36,169 nt of DNA from an uncultured Bacteroidota bacterium. GTDB taxonomy: Bacteria > Bacteroidota > Rhodothermia > Rhodothermales > Salinibacteraceae. The translations under genes and the position numbers were made by a program. The stretch spans positions 1 through 36,169 of the forward strand of contig CAJXKO010000021.1 in assembly GCA_913055845.1 (NCBI GenBank), written 5' to 3'. This document shows positions 34,272 to 36,169 of this stretch, piece by piece; position 1 is the first letter of the stretch; each line of letters starts with the position of its first letter. A model generated the notes under the pieces. The model saw only the letters and a list, made by a program, of their open reading frames with translations. It had not been told where the DNA came from and ran no database searches.

Positions 34272-34589
34272 CTACTCTCCTCCAGCCTCGGGCAGGGCGA
34301 TCTCGGGCTCGTCGGGATGCGGGCGGTACAGGAGTGCCGTGTGCCCGATGGTGTCCACCACCTGCACGGCATCGAGGGCATCGGCCACGGCCTCCGCCAC
34401 GGGCCGCACATCATTCGGGGCGTTGTCGAGCACGCGGATGGTCACGAGCTCGCGGGTGTTGAAGGCCTCCGCGATGGCCTCCCGCACGGCGTCGGTCAGT
34501 CCCTCCTTACCGATGTGGATAAGAGGATCTTGGTCGTGGGCTAGGCTACGAAGGTGAGCGCGCTGGCGGGCGGTGAGTCGGTCGGGCAT
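34272..34589 (-). CDS. yhbY: CRM-domain RNA-binding protein YhbY
   Basis: 105 residues, one CRM domain. The start LTARQRAHLRSLAHDQDPLI and the GxxG loop HIGKEGLTD, then FNTRELVTIRVL, are characteristic. E. coli YhbY associates with pre-50S particles and is thought to aid ribosome assembly. The C-terminus is extended by an acidic stretch (PDEPEIALPEAGGE). It is convergent with the MBL gene with only 3 bases between stop codons and lies 74 bases after the DUF89 gene in the same direction. Confidence 0.92.
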   Translation of the reverse strand: MPDRLTARQRAHLRSLAHDQDPLIHIGKEGLTDAVREAIAEAFNTRELVTIRVLDNAPNDVRPVAEAVADALDAVQVVDTIGHTALLYRPHPDEPEIALPEAGGE

Positions 34590-34663
34590 CGGTCGGGGAG
34601 GGAGCCGCGGAGGAAAGAGCAGAATCGAGCGGTCCGCACGGGCGCAGCGGGACGACGTTCCAA

Positions 34664-35914
34664 TCAGGGCGTCGTGGTGGGTCGGCGGGCGTCAGCCACG
34701 GCGGACGCGTACTGAATAAGGCCCCACCGTCCATTCACGGACCAGCCCGGATCGGTCTCGTCGAGCCGCTGTATCTGCGAGGCCGAGAGGCCCGCGGCTA
34801 CCTCGGCCTTGAGGGTGCGCAGCGCGAGCACAGGCACAGGCAGCGGCGCCAAAGCCTCCGCGAAAGGTGTCGAAAAGTCCCACTGCCGGTCGCCCAGCAG
34901 GCGGCGGTAGTTGGCGTCGCCCTTGCTGATGAGCAGATCGGCACGCGCAAGTTCCGCACGGGTGTGAACAGGCAGTTCGCGGGCCCGGAGCGGCGAGGTC
35001 CAGATCCACGAATCACGAAGGCGGAGGCGCCCGTCCCCAAGCGCCACACGCAGCCGTTCGGCCAGGGCCCGTACGGCATCATTGTGCGCCGCCGCGAGCC
35101 GGTCGAGGGTCCAGTGCACGTCGTCCAAGAGTGCGTCGGAGACGAACGTGGGGTGGCCCTTCAGGTGCACCACGACATGCCCCACCGTTTCCGTGGCGAG
35201 CAGGCCGTCGACGAGCGCAAGGTCGGACACGAGCTCAAACCCCGCGTTGTCGGCCCAGAGGTCGACGCGGGCCGGAGGCTCCAGTGCCAGCAGGGCGTCA
35301 AGCACAGCGGTACTGTCGTTGACTAGCACGTGCTCCTCGGCACGGTCCGTCCCGCGATGATCCGGGCCGTCTTCGTCCGCAGCCCACATGCTGAGGTCGG
35401 CTTGATTTCCCCACAGCGCCGCCCGGAAGAGCCGCGGGAGCACCGACCGTGCGTCCTCATCTTGCCTCCGAGCGGCGGCACGCCCCTCCGCCAGTGCCTC
35501 AATTCCGTCGGCCGACGCGGCCAGCCCGGCCTCCTTCTGATACGTGAACGGGTCCTGGTGCCGAGTGGGCCCCACCTGGAAGTAGCCGGTGGCTTCCAGA
35601 AGGCGGCGGTAGAAATAGGTTTCCCCAAAAAACCACGGCGCCTCCAGCCACTCCTCCCCTTGGTGCAGGGCCACCCACTCGGCCCAAAGCGCGGCGTCGG
35701 GAGCCTCGTCGTCCGTGAGCGGTCGGATAGTCCCCTCGGGAAGGTCCTCACGGAGCGCCTGGAGACGCGCGTTGACCGACGGCGGAAACTCGTTCTCGTC
35801 GATCACCCGTCCCACAATGCGGGGCCAGCGCTCGGCGATGGTGCGGTGGGTGAACGAGCCGGGCTCAGTGCCCCGCAGCGGCGGCGGCAGGTCGGTACGG
35901 GCGGAGGTCGTCAC
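34664..35914 (-). CDS. DUF89 / ARMT1-like damage-control phosphatase family protein
   Basis: 416 residues with a GTG start at 35914; no better in-frame ATG exists near it. The DUF89 metal-site text is present in order: WGNQADLS (168-175), DNAGFELVSDLALVD (222-236), LKGHPTFVSDALLDDV (251-266) and ISKGDANYRRL (329-339), then ALRTLKAEV (364-372). This longer form resembles the eukaryotic ARMT1/YMR027W branch, thought to act as metal-dependent phosphatases on reactive sugar phosphates. The N-terminal about 150 residues are the helical cap (EEWLEAPWFFGETYFYRRLL). It lies between the TonB receptor gene and yhbY on the minus strand. The true substrate is unknown. Confidence 0.85.
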   Translation of the reverse strand: MTTSARTDLPPPLRGTEPGSFTHRTIAERWPRIVGRVIDENEFPPSVNARLQALREDLPEGTIRPLTDDEAPDAALWAEWVALHQGEEWLEAPWFFGETYFYRRLLEATGYFQVGPTRHQDPFTYQKEAGLAASADGIEALAEGRAAARRQDEDARSVLPRLFRAALWGNQADLSMWAADEDGPDHRGTDRAEEHVLVNDSTAVLDALLALEPPARVDLWADNAGFELVSDLALVDGLLATETVGHVVVHLKGHPTFVSDALLDDVHWTLDRLAAAHNDAVRALAERLRVALGDGRLRLRDSWIWTSPLRARELPVHTRAELARADLLISKGDANYRRLLGDRQWDFSTPFAEALAPLPVPVLALRTLKAEVAAGLSASQIQRLDETDPGWSVNGRWGLIQYASAVADARRPTTTP

Positions 35915-35986
35915 AGGGGAGACGCGGTTGGCGACAGGGAATACAGCAGTCCGAAAACGCCTGTGGGAACGAACCGTTCAGGGGCG

Positions 35987-36169
35987 CTAGAAGGACACGG
36001 AGGCCGACACCTGTACGTCGCGGCCCGGCGACAGGGCGTAGCCCTTGTAGGTGTCCAGGAAGTCGCGGTACGTCTCGTCGAGCAGGTTGTCCACGCCGAC
36101 CGAGACGGTGAGGGGCGCGCCCAGGCCCAGCGCCAGCGTGGTGCGGGCCTCCACGTTGACGACGCTGTA
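35987..36169 (-). CDS. TonB-dependent outer-membrane receptor, C-terminal fragment
   Basis: Only the last 60 codons are in the window. The minus-strand reading has VSVGVDNLLDETYRDFLDTY near the start and ends in QVSASVSF with the terminal Phe required for insertion by the BAM complex. NLLDExY is the usual text of the last strands of TonB-dependent receptors. The ligand (siderophore, vitamin or other) cannot be told from this end. It is 72 bases downstream (in genome order) of the DUF89 start, so that gene follows it in the direction of transcription. Confidence 0.85.
   Translation of the reverse strand, partial: YSVVNVEARTTLALGLGAPLTVSVGVDNLLDETYRDFLDTYKGYALSPGRDVQVSASVSF

Noticed and set aside
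1-36169. CRISPR arrays, insertion sequences, prophage genes or a clustered defence system
   Set aside because: No regularly spaced repeats, transposase, integrase or phage structural genes are seen; nearly all genes are single-copy housekeeping or envelope genes.

Overview
The window is a gene-dense, GC-rich bacterial chromosome segment. The proteins are strikingly acidic (many Asp/Glu on surfaces of CysS, HemB, EF-G and others). The gene set includes a SprE/PorW-like lipoprotein, a TonB-dependent receptor end and many outer-membrane or lipoprotein genes, and most starts lack a Shine-Dalgarno sequence. Together these point to an extremely halophilic member of the Bacteroidota/Rhodothermota line, most like Salinibacter or a close relative. 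That assignment is inference from sequence character only.

Layout. Positions 1-3273 (minus strand) hold a classical str operon, rpsL-rpsG-fusA-tuf, with tuf running off the left edge. The minus-strand run continues with ftsH (closed by a good terminator), a SprE/PorW-like TPR lipoprotein, pyk (also closed by a strong terminator), an M50 site-2-protease/CBS membrane protein, an unknown lipoprotein, a tail-anchored 140-residue protein and a 67-residue protein. From 14 to 17.6 kb the genes alternate in strand: an SDR/DUF2867 protein, TspO, an apparently exported SAM methyltransferase and HisI. A plus-strand run then carries yidD, cysS, hemB, an outer-membrane barrel and a small HhH-GPD protein. 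Next is a minus-strand run: a polytopic membrane protein, ftsE, pdxA, pepA and a DHH phosphoesterase (NrnA type). The right end has an OmpA/PKD surface protein, a Sad-type aldehyde dehydrogenase, the plus-strand cluster rnc-hisN-like-MBL hydrolase, and minus-strand yhbY, a DUF89/ARMT1-like protein and the C-terminus of a TonB-dependent receptor.

How the genes work together. Most are core housekeeping: translation (S12, S7, EF-G, EF-Tu, CysRS, RNase III, YhbY), envelope quality control and biogenesis (FtsH, YidD, FtsE, M50 protease) and cofactor or amino acid synthesis (HemB, PdxA, HisI, HisN-like). There is no phage, insertion sequence, CRISPR array, tRNA or rRNA that I can support, and no multi-gene novel system. 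The least expected material is in the envelope genes of unknown role and in several perfect inverted repeats sitting in short intergenic gaps: 11 bp at 13011-13054, 7 bp next to a TATATAAA box at 14084-14106, 10 bp across the yidD stop codon, and a tandem 12-mer at 20916-20940.
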